Below are positions 45,181 to 58,196 of a stretch of DNA of 64,000 nt, one piece after another. A program made the position numbers and the translations under genes. Each line of letters starts with the position of its first letter. Positions within the stretch are counted from its first letter, which is position 1. The stretch is from Burkholderia pyrrocinia. GTDB taxonomy: Bacteria; Pseudomonadota; Gammaproteobacteria; Burkholderiales; Burkholderiaceae. The DNA lies in assembly GCF_003330765.1 (NCBI RefSeq), contig NZ_CP024902.1, forward strand, positions 124,001 through 188,000. The letters run 5' to 3'. The notes under the pieces were generated by a model. The model made no database searches. It was not told the DNA's origin and was given only the letters and a program-made list of their open reading frames with translations.

Positions 45181-45461
45181 CCCTCGCGCTGCACTGGCAT
45201 CCGAAGGCGTGCGAGGATCGCGCCGCGATCATGGACTACATCGGCCACGACGACCCGCTGGCCGCGCTCGAACTGGACGAGTTGCTGGAGGAGCGGGCCG
45301 CGACATTGCCGGCGCACGCTGAGCTGTACCGGCAAGGGCGCGTGGCGGGCACGCGCGAGTTGGTGGTCGCGCCGAACTATATACTCGTGTATCGCATCCG
45401 ACCGGCCGACGGCATCGTGGAGATCCTCCGCGTCTTGCATGCGCGGCGGCAGTGGCCGTGA
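45177..45461 (+). CDS. ParE/RelE-family toxin
   Basis: This 94-residue protein matches the ParE/RelE toxin fold: LHWHPKACEDRAAIMDYIG at the N-terminus, a helical pair, then GTRELVVAPNYILVYRI and VEILRVLHARRQWP at the C-terminus. ParE toxins poison gyrase and RelE toxins cut mRNA; the ending VLHARRQWP suits ParE-like proteins. The start is a TTG at 45177 overlapping the antitoxin stop, giving tight translational coupling. It converges on sdaA with only 10 bp between stops. Confidence 0.85.
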   Translation: MTLALHWHPKACEDRAAIMDYIGHDDPLAALELDELLEERAATLPAHAELYRQGRVAGTRELVVAPNYILVYRIRPADGIVEILRVLHARRQWP

Positions 45462-45471
45462 TGCGTCGCGT

Positions 45472-46860
<1,389 letters not shown>

Positions 46861-46887
46861 TTCGATACCTGCCTTGCTGTAAGAATA

Positions 46888-48030
46888 CTACCGCGCCTGC
46901 AATGGCAGGCACGCGGCGAGCCATGCGGGCGGTGTTGGGGAAAGCTGCTGCGCGACGCGGGCGTAGCGCCCGTCGAGCCGCGCGGCCAGATGAAAGAGTT
47001 CGGTGGCGTTTTTCGGGTCCCACTGCCCCGTGTAGCCCGGCAGGCCGGCCTCGCGGCGCTTCGCGTCGAACGGCACCGGCGAATTCACGAATTCCTCGTG
47101 CGTCTTCTCGCCGAGCGTGTATGGCACGAGCCAGTCGAGCGCGGCCGCGAGCGTCGCGCCGTTTGCGCCGCGCTCGCGCAGCCAGTTGCGGTTGAAGCGG
47201 CGCGCGGCGAGCGCGGCGGTGACGAGCGGCTGCAGGTCGTAGACCGCGTAGTGCAGCGCATCGCGCTCCTCGAAATCCCAGGTCTTGCCGTCCGGGCCGA
47301 TGTTGTCGGCGAGATGCTCGACGAACAGCCGCTGCGCGGCGTTCATCATCTTGCGGTCGCCGAGCGTGAACGCGGACAGCGCGATCAGCTTGATCCGGTG
47401 GCTCTGCCAGTTGTTGCGCCACGTGCCCGTGAGCGGGCGCTTCTGCGCGTCGATCTGCGCGACATAACCGGCGCCGAGCTTCGCGATGAATGCCGCCGTC
47501 GCGTTGCGGGTCTTCACCGGCAGCGCGCTCGCCGTCACGTCGTACGCGACGATCAGGCTGTCGAAGTGCGTTTCGTCGATCGGGTTGAAGCTCGGCTGGT
47601 AGGTCGCGACCCACGCGGACAGGAGGCGGTCGACGAGCTGCAGGTAGCGCGGCGCGTTCGTCACGCGCCACGCGAGCGCCGCGTCGCGCATCAGGTCGAG
47701 GTCCTTCAGCGCGGCGGCGCTCTGGTCGTAGATGCCTTCGTGCGGCAGCGTGCCCTCGGTATGCACGCGCGGCATCGCCTTCGGCTGCTCGCCGATGCGC
47801 GCGTCGACGCTGCGGATCAGCGCCTGGACGCCCGGCTCGGCCTGCGTCGTCTCGCTCGCCTGCAGTGCCGGCGCCGCGCAGAAATTCATCGCCGCGCGCG
47901 CGCTGCCGGCCGCGCCGAGGCCGGCAGCGGCGAACGACAGCGACGCGACGAGCATCGGCACGAACCGGCGCGCGCGCATGCGCGGCCGCCTCTGCGTTGC
48001 ACCATGGCCCGGAAACATCGGACGCACCAT
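46888..48030 (-). CDS. Secreted alginate-lyase-family protein
   Basis: This 380-residue protein appears to belong to the alginate lyase family (PL5-like, alpha-helical barrel). The motif TWRNNWQSHRIKL near residue 205 resembles the active-site NNxxxxH region, and FEERDALHYAVYDLQPLV near 265 supplies the conserved H-Y pair. An Arg-rich N-region and hydrophobic stretch (RRFVPMLVASLSFAAAGLG) ending in SARAA form an export signal. The ATG at 48030 has AAGGAG seven bases upstream; an in-frame ATG at 48045 is possible. No alginate biosynthesis genes are nearby, and the true polysaccharide is unknown. It precedes sdaA by 27 bp. Confidence 0.75.
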   Translation of the reverse strand: MVRPMFPGHGATQRRPRMRARRFVPMLVASLSFAAAGLGAAGSARAAMNFCAAPALQASETTQAEPGVQALIRSVDARIGEQPKAMPRVHTEGTLPHEGIYDQSAAALKDLDLMRDAALAWRVTNAPRYLQLVDRLLSAWVATYQPSFNPIDETHFDSLIVAYDVTASALPVKTRNATAAFIAKLGAGYVAQIDAQKRPLTGTWRNNWQSHRIKLIALSAFTLGDRKMMNAAQRLFVEHLADNIGPDGKTWDFEERDALHYAVYDLQPLVTAALAARRFNRNWLRERGANGATLAAALDWLVPYTLGEKTHEEFVNSPVPFDAKRREAGLPGYTGQWDPKNATELFHLAARLDGRYARVAQQLSPTPPAWLAACLPLQAR

Positions 48031-48112
48031 GCGGAACTCCTTCATTGGCTGGATCGCGTGTGATGTTAGCCGGATTGGCGGACGAACGTGAACCGGTTCG
48101 AGCAGCGAACGC

Positions 48113-48144
48113 AAAAACCGCACGCAACACGGGGTTGCGTGCGG
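48113..48144 (-). terminator. Terminator of the gcvTHP operon
   Basis: CCGCACGCAAC (48118-48128) and GTTGCGTGCGG (48134-48144) form a perfect 11-bp stem with a 5-base loop. On the minus strand it is followed by five T residues (A-run 48113-48117). It separates gcvP from the lyase-sdaA unit. Confidence 0.93.
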
Positions 48145-48181
48145 TGTGGTCACCATCGGACGGCTCCGGGCCTGGCGCGCG

Positions 48182-51109
<2,928 letters not shown>

Positions 51110-51164
51110 GGCGTGACTCTTGTCCCGCGCAGGGTGGCTGCCCTGCGCGGGTCGGGTAAGGAAG

Positions 51165-51545
51165 TTAGTCGATCAGCTTGGTATAGGCGGCAGCGTCGAT
51201 CAGCTTGTCGGTCGATGCGCCGGCCGCGAGCTTGATCTTGAACAGCCACACGCCGTACGCGTCGCTGTTCACCTCTTCCGGTGCGTCGGCGGCTTCCGTA
51301 TTGACGGCGGTGATCTCGCCGGACACCGGCGAGTAAATGTCGGATGCCGCTTTCACCGATTCGACGACGCCGACGGCATCGCCTGCCGACACCGTCTTGC
51401 CGACTTCGGGCAGCTCGAGGAAGACGATGTCGCCGAGCGTGCTCTGCGCGTGATCGGTGATGCCGACCGTCAGCGTGCCGTCTGCCTCGGTGCGGATCCA
51501 CTCGTGTTCGTCGGTGTATTTCAGATCGGCCGGGACGTTGCTCAT
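51165..51545 (-). CDS. gcvH: Glycine cleavage system H protein
   Basis: This 126-residue lipoyl carrier shuttles the aminomethyl group between GcvP, GcvT and the dihydrolipoyl dehydrogenase. The lipoyl-lysine motif [19 protein letters not shown] lies near residues 60-75. The N-terminus reads [17 protein letters not shown]. An AGGAGC ribosome binding site precedes the ATG at 51545. It sits between gcvT and gcvP; the 97 bp to gcvT contain a GC-rich hairpin near 51620-51640. Confidence 0.98.
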   Translation of the reverse strand: MSNVPADLKYTDEHEWIRTEADGTLTVGITDHAQSTLGDIVFLELPEVGKTVSAGDAVGVVESVKAASDIYSPVSGEITAVNTEAADAPEEVNSDAYGVWLFKIKLAAGASTDKLIDAAAYTKLID

Positions 51546-51642
51546 CGGATGCTCCTGGATAGAAAGGATGTGATTCGTTGTTCTGGCACGCCGCGCGGGC
51601 GCGCCGGGTGTGATTTCGCAGGGCGGCACGCCGCCCGGCCCG

Positions 51643-52761
51643 TTACGCAGCGAGGACCTTGCCGTTGCGCACGAACGGCAGTTTTACCACGCGCGCGGGA
51701 AGTTGCTTGTCGCGAATCTGCACCTGCACGGTGTCACCGATCTGCACGGCCGCCGGCACGCGCGCGAATGCGATCGATTCCTGCATCGACGGCGAGAACG
51801 TGCCGCTGGTGATCTCGCCTTCGCCGTGCGGCGTGATGACCTTCTGGTGCGCGCGCAGCACGCCGCCCGCCTTGCCGTTTTCCTTCTGCAGGATCAGGCC
51901 GACGAAAGCGGCGCGCGAGCCGTCGCGCTCGAGCACGTCGCGGCCGACGAACGGGCGCGGTGCTGTCAGGTCGACCGTCCACGCGAGGCCCGCGTCGAGC
52001 GGCGAGACGGTGTCGTCCATGTCCTGGCCGTACAGGTTCATGCCGGCCTCGAGGCGCAGCGTGTCGCGCGCGCCGAGCCCGCACGGGCGCACGCCGTTTT
52101 GCTGCAGCGCGTTCCACAGCGCTTCGACGTGCACGGCCGGGACGATCACCTCGAAGCCGTCTTCACCGGTATAGCCGGTGCGCGCGACGGTGAGATCGCC
52201 GAACGGCGTGCCGGCGACCTGCGCGGCGTTGAACGGCTTCAGCTCGCTCGTCGCGGCGCGCGCGGCGGGCACCGTCGTCCAGGTCTTTTCGCGGGCGTTC
52301 GGGCCCTGTACGGCGACGATCGCGAAATCGCGGCGTGGCGCGATCGTGACGCCGTAGCCGCCTTGCTCGTTCAGCTGGTTGAACCACGCGATGTCTTTCT
52401 CGGCAGTGCCGGCGTTGACGACGACGCGGAAGAATTCTTCGGTGAAGTAATAGACGATCAGGTCGTCGATGACGCCGCCCTGCGGATTGAGCAGGCACGA
52501 GTAGAGCGCCTTGCCGGGCGTCTTGAGCTTGCCGACGTTGTTTGCGATCGCGTGCTCGAAGAATGCGCGCACGCGGCTGCCGGTGAAATCGACGACGCAC
52601 ATGTGCGACACGTCGAACATGCCGGCGTCGGTGCGCACGGCTTCGTGTTCTTCGATCTGCGAGCCGTAGTTGACGGGCATGTCCCAGCCGCCGAAGTCGA
52701 CCATGCGGGCATTGAGCGCGCGATGCGCGGCGTTGAGCGGGGTGTGATTCAGTGCAGTCAT
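51643..52761 (-). CDS. gcvT: Aminomethyltransferase, T protein
   Basis: This 372-residue protein releases ammonia from the aminomethyl group on GcvH and makes 5,10-methylene-tetrahydrofolate. Typical segments are [22 protein letters not shown] near residue 20, the [12 protein letters not shown] run near 50, [15 protein letters not shown] near 185 and [23 protein letters not shown] near 220, which contains the conserved catalytic aspartate region. It is the first gene of gcvTHP and is preceded by a tandem glycine riboswitch. The ribosome binding site (TGAGGCC) is modest and could be masked by the switch. Confidence 0.97.
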   Translation of the reverse strand: MTALNHTPLNAAHRALNARMVDFGGWDMPVNYGSQIEEHEAVRTDAGMFDVSHMCVVDFTGSRVRAFFEHAIANNVGKLKTPGKALYSCLLNPQGGVIDDLIVYYFTEEFFRVVVNAGTAEKDIAWFNQLNEQGGYGVTIAPRRDFAIVAVQGPNAREKTWTTVPAARAATSELKPFNAAQVAGTPFGDLTVARTGYTGEDGFEVIVPAVHVEALWNALQQNGVRPCGLGARDTLRLEAGMNLYGQDMDDTVSPLDAGLAWTVDLTAPRPFVGRDVLERDGSRAAFVGLILQKENGKAGGVLRAHQKVITPHGEGEITSGTFSPSMQESIAFARVPAAVQIGDTVQVQIRDKQLPARVVKLPFVRNGKVLAA

Positions 52762-52849
52762 CGAGGCCTCAGGCAAGGCGCTTGCGCGCGGATCAGAACG
52801 GCCATGTGCCGACCGCCGCGGCCGATGCCTGCGAGCGATCCGGTACATG

Positions 52850-53112
52850 CCCCTCTGTCCTCGATACCTGAGAGATTGCGCTGCGGGCAAAGCCCGGCGA
52901 ACGCGCGCCCCTTCGGTGGGCAGCTTGCCCGCGCAGCATGTGCGCAGCGGGCTACTGCCGCTCTCCAGAGTGCGGGGAGAGTGCAGCCCGCGCAATGCGC
53001 GGACGGGATTCCCCGACGCGGTCGGTCCTTTTGCCTGAGAGTTTGCGGGTGTGCCCCTTCGGCGGCGCGACCGGTGTTGAAGCAACACGGTCACACTCTC
53101 TCCCGACGCGTG
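52850..53112 (-). ncRNA. Tandem glycine riboswitch upstream of gcvT
   Basis: Read on the minus strand, two glycine aptamers precede gcvT. The first (about 53021-53106) has GGGAGAGTGT, then CCGAAGGGGCA, CAAACTCTCAGGCAAAAGGAC. The second (about 52851-52966) has GGAGAG, CACCGAAGGGGC and CAATCTCTCAGG, closing with GAGGACAGAG, whose end pairs with CTCTG at its start. In the family, glycine binding turns on gcv expression. The linker between the aptamers is about 54 nt and GC-rich, with two possible hairpins; linkers are usually much shorter. Between the second aptamer and gcvT lie about 90 bp as expression platform. Confidence 0.9.
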
Positions 53113-53118
53113 CGGGCG

Positions 53119-53147
53119 ACTGTACGCGAGCGGGTGGGCATTGTCAA
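53119..53147 (-). promoter_or_regulatory. gcvT promoter (near-consensus sigma-70)
   Basis: On the minus strand TTGACA (53142-53147) and TACAGT (53119-53124) are separated by exactly 17 bases. The start point would be near 53112, at the very beginning of the first glycine aptamer. This places the riboswitch as the 5' leader. Confidence 0.85.
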
Positions 53148-53175
53148 TTTGAGCAAAAGAATGTCGCTTCGCGAC

Positions 53176-53205
53176 AAGCGGCGGCAGCCTGTGCCGCCGC
53201 TTTTT
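53176..53205 (+). terminator. Terminator-like hairpin with no upstream plus-strand gene
   Basis: AAGCGGCGGCA (53176-53186), loop GCCTG, TGCCGCCGCTT (53192-53202) form a perfect 11-bp stem running into T residues to 53205 on the plus strand. On the minus strand it is followed by GTCGC, which forms a second small hairpin with GCGAC (53162-53174). It may end the leftward lipoprotein transcript poorly, or an unknown rightward one. Confidence 0.6.
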
Positions 53206-53233
53206 CCGCTCCGCTCCGGCGGGCGCCGGGGCG

Positions 53234-53596
53234 TTACTCGCCGATCGCGCGCGCGGCCGTGTCGAGTTCCTGGTTCAGCACGCGCTGCTCGTCGCCGGAC
53301 AAGCCGCCGCTGTGCTGCGCGGACATGTCGTTCGCTTCCTGGCGGATCACGTCGAGGCGGTGGTGAAGCTGCGCGCCATACGGCGGCGGGTAGTAGCCGC
53401 CGTTCACGCGCGCATCGGTGCGGCGGTGCAGGTTATCGATCCGGCCCTGGATCTGCTGCATCCGCTCGTTCGCGACGACCTGCGGATTCGGCCGCGGCGG
53501 GGGCGCCGGACGGACCGGCTGCTGCGGCTGCACGATACAGGCCGCGAGCGAGGAAACCAGCACGCAGCACGCTGCTGCGCGAATCAACCGTTGCAT
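53234..53596 (-). CDS. Small proline-rich lipoprotein, function unknown
   Basis: This 120-residue protein has a lipoprotein signal peptide with lipobox LAAC at C20 (VLVSSLAAC), so it is anchored in a membrane, likely the outer one. Residues 23-40 are Pro- and Gln-rich. The rest, with [19 protein letters not shown] and a C-terminal [11 protein letters not shown], is helical; a Gly/Tyr/Pro stretch ([10 protein letters not shown]) lies between. The ATG at 53596 is preferred because AGGAG is seven bases upstream; an ATG two codons earlier is too close. I recognise no named family. Confidence 0.75.
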   Translation of the reverse strand: MQRLIRAAACCVLVSSLAACIVQPQQPVRPAPPPRPNPQVVANERMQQIQGRIDNLHRRTDARVNGGYYPPPYGAQLHHRLDVIRQEANDMSAQHSGGLSGDEQRVLNQELDTAARAIGE

Positions 53597-53754
53597 CAAC
53601 ATTCTCCTGACGGATTGGTGTCGGATCGACTTTTTTGAGAAACGCGTCAGACCGGTCTATCGCTGACTTTCGTTCCCCGGGCATTTGTAACCGAATGTTC
53701 CGGCTGATCCAGGCGCATGCGTGCCGGCCGGCCGCAACCGGCCGGCGCGCGGCG

Positions 53755-54807
53755 TCAGACCGTGCGGCGCACGAACGGCAGCCGGCGGCCGTCGTGCTCG
53801 CTTTGCGCGGCGAGTTCGATGATCGCCATCACGTCGACGGCGTCCTGCGCCGTGACGGGGAACGGCGCGCCGTCGCGGATCGATGCGGCGAGCGCGCGGT
53901 AGAACTCCGCGTACTGGCCGTCGAGCGTCGGCACCGGGCGCTCGACCTCGACGTCGCCGTCGAGCACGCGCAACAGGCCGGGCGGGTTGCCGCCGCCGAA
54001 TTCGACGTCGTCCGCGGTGAGGCCCGCCTTGAGCTGGTCCTCCTGCGTGTCGAGCCCGAACTTCTGATAGCTGCCGCGCGTGCCGTGCAGCGTGAAGCGG
54101 GCGGGTTCGATCGCCGCCAGCGTGCTGGCATGCAGTGCGACGTCCTTGTCCGGATAGCCGAGCAGCAGGTGCACGAAATCGGGCGCCGTGCCGTGGTCGC
54201 GGCGCGTCTTGACGGTCGCGCCCACCGTTTCCGGCAGGCCGAACAGCGCGAGCGCCTGGTCGATCAGGTGCGGGCCGAGGTCGAGCAGCAGGCCGCCGCC
54301 GCGTGCGGGCTCTTCGCGCCAGCGCGTGCGCGGCGTCGGCCGGAAGCGGTCGAAGTGCGACGCGAAGTAGGTGAGCCGGCCGAGCTCGCCCGATTCGACG
54401 ATGCGGCGCACGGTGAGGAAGTCGCCGTCCCAGCGGCGGTTGTGGAACGGCGCGAACAGGCGGCTGCGCGCGTTCGCGAGCCGCGCGAGCGCGAGCGCCT
54501 CGTCGGCGGTGAGCGTGACGGGCTTGTCGACGACCACGTGGCGGCCGGCTTCGAGTACCTGGCGCGCGAGCGTGAAGTGCGTGTCGTTCGGCGTGGCGAT
54601 CACCACGCACTCGATGTCGTCGAGGCCGAGCAGCGTGTCGAGGTCGGGGACGACGCGCGCGTCCGGATACGCGGCTTGCGCACGATCGGGCTGACCCGTC
54701 GCGATCGCGGCGACCTCGGTGCGGCCGCTCGTGGCGATCACGGGCGCGTGGAACGTCGCGCCGGCGAAACCGAAACCCATCAAACCAATCCTGAGCAATG
54801 ACGACAT
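53755..54807 (-). CDS. Gfo/Idh/MocA-family oxidoreductase, YdgJ-like
   Basis: This 350-residue NAD(P)-dependent oxidoreductase has an N-terminal Rossmann fold (RIGLMGFGFAGATFHAPVI), the lysine-bearing VVVDKPVTLT motif near residue 95 in place of the more usual EKP, and FHNRRWDGDFLTVRR near 120. The C-terminal domain contains GGGLLLDLGPHLIDQALALFG near 175. The whole pattern matches E. coli YdgJ, whose substrate is not settled; a sugar or polyol derivative is likely. It stands alone. A 147-bp gap separates it from the lipoprotein gene. Confidence 0.9.
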   Translation of the reverse strand: MSSLLRIGLMGFGFAGATFHAPVIATSGRTEVAAIATGQPDRAQAAYPDARVVPDLDTLLGLDDIECVVIATPNDTHFTLARQVLEAGRHVVVDKPVTLTADEALALARLANARSRLFAPFHNRRWDGDFLTVRRIVESGELGRLTYFASHFDRFRPTPRTRWREEPARGGGLLLDLGPHLIDQALALFGLPETVGATVKTRRDHGTAPDFVHLLLGYPDKDVALHASTLAAIEPARFTLHGTRGSYQKFGLDTQEDQLKAGLTADDVEFGGGNPPGLLRVLDGDVEVERPVPTLDGQYAEFYRALAASIRDGAPFPVTAQDAVDVMAIIELAAQSEHDGRRLPFVRRTV

Positions 54808-55040
54808 GGCAATCCCTGGCTGCGAAGGAAACTAAAGGATGGCGCGCCGAGACGGCGCGAATACGACCGGCTATTTTGGCATGGCGCCGCCGCTTGCACC
54901 GGCGCGCTGGGCGAAACGCGCGGGATGACGCGGCGCGTGCGCGAGGGAAGCCGGCATTTTGCGCGGACCCGCGCGCCGCGCGTACTTGGCCGCCTGCCCG
55001 GCAACGCGGTGGACGGCCGGCGCCCGGGCGCCGTGCCGCG

Positions 55041-55775
55041 TCATGCAGCCGCCCGCTGCAGCACGGCGGCCGCGACCTGCGCGGCCCACGCCGTGCATGC
55101 GGCTGCGCCGGGATGGAAGCCGTCGGCGGCCATCAGGCGGCGCTCGAGCGGCAGCGCGACCCGCAGGAACGTACAGTGCGGCTGCGTGGCGGCCCAGTTG
55201 GCGAGCGCCGCGTTGAGCCGCTTCGCGCGCCGCCCGAGATACCACGCGAGCGGTTGCGGCAACGCCGGAAAGCGCTCCATCGGCGGCACCGCCGACAGGA
55301 TCGCGTGCCCGACCCGGAAGCGCGCGGCGAGCAGCCGGACGAGCTCGGCCTGCTGCGCCTGCCAGCGGGCCGGCGGCACGCCGCCCGTCACGTCGTTGAC
55401 GCCGAGCGACGTCACGGCCACGTCGAACGGTTCGGCCGGCTCGGCGGCGAGCCAGTCGACGAGATCCTGCGTGGTCAGGCCCGTGCGCGCGAGCAGCTTC
55501 CAGCTCACGCGGTGCGTGGCCGCCAGCGCGCTCGCCAGTTGCCCGGACAGCGCGTCGCGCTGCGTCGCGACGCCGACGCCCGCGGCGGCCGAATCGCCGA
55601 CCAGCAGCACGCGCAGCGGCGGGCCGTTGCCGGCAACGCCCTCGCGCGGGCCGGCCGCCTCGGGCAGCCGCGGCGTGACGCGACGCACGTAGCGCCCCTG
55701 CGCGAACAGCAGCGGGCCGAGGGCGGCAGTGGCGAGCGGGTATCCCATGATGATGTCGATCCGGTAGCGGTTCAT
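55041..55775 (-). CDS. SGNH/GDSL-family hydrolase
   Basis: This 244-residue esterase-like protein has the SGNH blocks: block I VLLVGDSAAAGVG near residue 58 with the nucleophile serine, the glycine block LARTGLTTQDL near 95, block III SLGVNDVTGG near 122 with the asparagine, and block V ADGFHPG near 218 with the catalytic Asp and His. The N-terminus has a short hydrophobic stretch (MGYPLATAALGPLLFAQG) that may be a signal anchor. The substrate could be a lipid, acyl sugar or peptide thioester. It stands alone, 240 bp from rep. Confidence 0.88.
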   Translation of the reverse strand: MNRYRIDIIMGYPLATAALGPLLFAQGRYVRRVTPRLPEAAGPREGVAGNGPPLRVLLVGDSAAAGVGVATQRDALSGQLASALAATHRVSWKLLARTGLTTQDLVDWLAAEPAEPFDVAVTSLGVNDVTGGVPPARWQAQQAELVRLLAARFRVGHAILSAVPPMERFPALPQPLAWYLGRRAKRLNAALANWAATQPHCTFLRVALPLERRLMAADGFHPGAAACTAWAAQVAAAVLQRAAA

Positions 55776-56015
55776 GCGGGCCGGCGCGGGGCGGCGCCGG
55801 GGTCTGCGTATTGTGGCCGATCAGTGCGCGAACGGGGCCGGATTGGCCGGACGGACAGGGTGCGGCCGGGCGGCCCCGTCCGGCGGCGCTCCCGAAATGC
55901 GCGCCGCCGACGTGTTAACATGCGCGTCCTGCCCGCGTGTCCGCCTGCTTCGCCAGCCCGCCGCGCACGGCATCCTCCCGGCATTCCGCCGTCAACCGCA
56001 ACACCATCCGCCATC

Positions 56016-58103
56016 ATGTCCGCAGGCCTCAATCCCGCCCAGAACGAAGCGGTGCGCTACCTCGACGGTCCCTGTCTCGTGCTCGCCGGCGCGGGCAGCG
56101 GCAAGACCCGCGTGATCACGCAGAAGATCGCGCATCTGATCGAAGCGAAAGGCTTCGAGCCGCGCCACATCGCCGCCGTGACGTTCACGAACAAGGCCGC
56201 CGCCGAAATGCGCGAGCGCGTGTCGAAGCTGCTCGAAGGCAAGACGCTCACCACGCCCGGCAAGGAAGGCCGCAAGGTGCCCGTCAACCAGCTCACCGTC
56301 TGCACGTTCCACTCGCTCGGCGTGCAGATCCTGCGGCAGGAGGCGGAACACGTCGGGTTGAAGCCGCAGTTCTCGATCATGGATTCCGACGACTGCTTCG
56401 GGATGATCCAGGAGCAGCTCGGCACGACCGACAAGGGCCTGATCCGCAAGATCCAGAGCATCATCTCGCTGTGGAAGAACGGCCTGATCATGCCCGAGGA
56501 GGCGATGGCGATCGCGGCCAACGAAGACGAGCACCAGGCCGCGCTCGTCTACCGCAACTACGTCGCGACGCTGCATGCATACCAGGCCGTCGACTTCGAC
56601 GACCTGATCCGCCTGCCCGCCGAGCTGTTCGCGAAGAACGAGCAGGTGCGCGACCGCTGGCAGAACAAGCTGCGCTACCTGCTGATCGACGAGTACCAGG
56701 ACACCAACGCGTGCCAGTACGAACTGCTGAAGCAGCTCGCGGGCCCGCGCGCGGCGTTCACGGCGGTCGGCGACGACGACCAGGCGATCTACGGCTGGCG
56801 CGGCGCGACGCTGGAGAACCTCGCGCAGCTCGGCAAGGATTTCCCGAAGCTGCACCTGGTCAAGCTCGAGCAGAACTACCGGTCGACGGTGCGCATCCTC
56901 ACCGCCGCGAACAACGTGATCGCGAACAACCCGAAGCTGTTCGAGAAGAAGCTGTGGTCCGAGCACGGGATGGGCGACTCGATCACCGTCACGCCGTGCA
57001 ACGACGAGGAGCACGAGGCCGAATCGGTCGTGTTCCGGCTCTCCGCGCACAAGTTCGAGCGGCGCACGCAGTTCCGCGACTACGCGATCCTGTATCGCGG
57101 CAACTTCCAGGCGCGGATCTTCGAGCAGGTGCTGCGGCGCGAGCGGATCCCGTACGTGCTGTCGGGCGGCCAGTCGTTCTTCGACAAGGCCGAGATCAAG
57201 GATCTGTGCGCGTACCTGCGGCTGATCGCGAACGCCGACGACGATCCCGCGTTCATCCGCGCGGTCACGACGCCGCGCCGCGGGATCGGCAACACGACGC
57301 TGGAAGCGCTCGGCTCGTTCGCGGGGCAGGCGAAGGTGTCGCTGTTCGAAGCCGTGTACATGGGCGGGATCGAGGCGCGGCTGTCCGCGCGGCAGGTCGA
57401 GCCGCTGCGGATGTTCTGCGACTTCATCCAGCGCCTGACCGACCGCGCGGACAAGGAACCCGCGACCGTCGTGCTCGACGACATGATGGAGGCGATCCAC
57501 TACGAGGCGTACCTGTACGACGCGTTTGACGAGCGGCAGGCGCAGTCGAAGTGGCAGAACGTGCTCGAATTCCTCGAATGGCTGAAGCGCAAGGGCACGA
57601 AGCCCGAGAAGGAGGCTGTCGACGGCGAGGCGGAAGGCTTCCACAACGCGGACGGGCTCGCCGATACCGGCAAGAACCTGCTCGGCCTGATCCAGACCGT
57701 CGCGCTGATGTCGATGCTCGAGGGCAAGGACGAGGATCCGGACGCCGTGCGGCTGTCGACCGTCCATGCGTCGAAGGGGCTCGAGTATCCGCACGTGTTC
57801 CTGGTCGGCGTCGAGGAGGGCATCATGCCGCACCGCGGCGGCAGCGAGGACGACGGCCCGATCGACAGCGAGCGGATCGAGGAGGAGCGCCGGCTGATGT
57901 ACGTCGCGATCACGCGCGCGCAGCGCAGCCTGCATCTGAACTGGTGCAAGAAGCGCAAGCGGGCACGCGAGACGGTCGTGTGCGAGCCGTCTCGCTTCAT
58001 CCCCGAGATGGGGCTCGACGAAGCGCCGCCGCCGACGCCGGAAGAGGCGCCGATGTCACCGAAGGACCGGCTCGCGAGCCTGAAGGCATTGCTGCAGAAG
58101 TGA
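56016..58103 (+). CDS. rep: ATP-dependent DNA helicase Rep
   Basis: This 695-residue SF1A helicase travels 3' to 5' and helps forks past obstacles. Motif I GAGSGKTRVITQKI lies near residue 27, motif Ia TFTNKAAAEMRERV near 55, motif II LLIDEYQDTNACQYE near 225, motif III VGDDDQAIYGWRGA near 250, motif IV LEQNYRST, motif V TVHASKGLEYPHVF near 585 and motif VI VAITRAQRSLHL near 630. The N-terminus (GLNPAQNEAVRYL) and the spacing match Rep more than UvrD. The ATG at 56016 is the first sensible start; the frame is open far upstream but without conserved sequence. A bidirectional terminator follows. Confidence 0.93.
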   Translation: MSAGLNPAQNEAVRYLDGPCLVLAGAGSGKTRVITQKIAHLIEAKGFEPRHIAAVTFTNKAAAEMRERVSKLLEGKTLTTPGKEGRKVPVNQLTVCTFHSLGVQILRQEAEHVGLKPQFSIMDSDDCFGMIQEQLGTTDKGLIRKIQSIISLWKNGLIMPEEAMAIAANEDEHQAALVYRNYVATLHAYQAVDFDDLIRLPAELFAKNEQVRDRWQNKLRYLLIDEYQDTNACQYELLKQLAGPRAAFTAVGDDDQAIYGWRGATLENLAQLGKDFPKLHLVKLEQNYRSTVRILTAANNVIANNPKLFEKKLWSEHGMGDSITVTPCNDEEHEAESVVFRLSAHKFERRTQFRDYAILYRGNFQARIFEQVLRRERIPYVLSGGQSFFDKAEIKDLCAYLRLIANADDDPAFIRAVTTPRRGIGNTTLEALGSFAGQAKVSLFEAVYMGGIEARLSARQVEPLRMFCDFIQRLTDRADKEPATVVLDDMMEAIHYEAYLYDAFDERQAQSKWQNVLEFLEWLKRKGTKPEKEAVDGEAEGFHNADGLADTGKNLLGLIQTVALMSMLEGKDEDPDAVRLSTVHASKGLEYPHVFLVGVEEGIMPHRGGSEDDGPIDSERIEEERRLMYVAITRAQRSLHLNWCKKRKRARETVVCEPSRFIPEMGLDEAPPPTPEEAPMSPKDRLASLKALLQK

Positions 58104-58150
58104 CGCAGCGGTTCCGTCAGGCGCACGGCGGTCCGATCGTGCAAAACAAA

Positions 58151-58185
58151 ACCCCCGCGATGCGCATGCGTCGCGGGGGTTTTTT
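58151..58185. terminator. Bidirectional terminator between rep and the cytochrome gene
   Basis: ACCCCCGCGA (58151-58160) and TCGCGGGGGT (58171-58180) form a perfect 10-bp stem with a 10-base loop. T residues follow on the plus strand to 58185, and the A-rich CAAAACAAA before it gives T-rich sequence on the minus strand. It serves both converging genes. Confidence 0.92.
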
Positions 58186-58196
58186 ACTGGTTGGCG

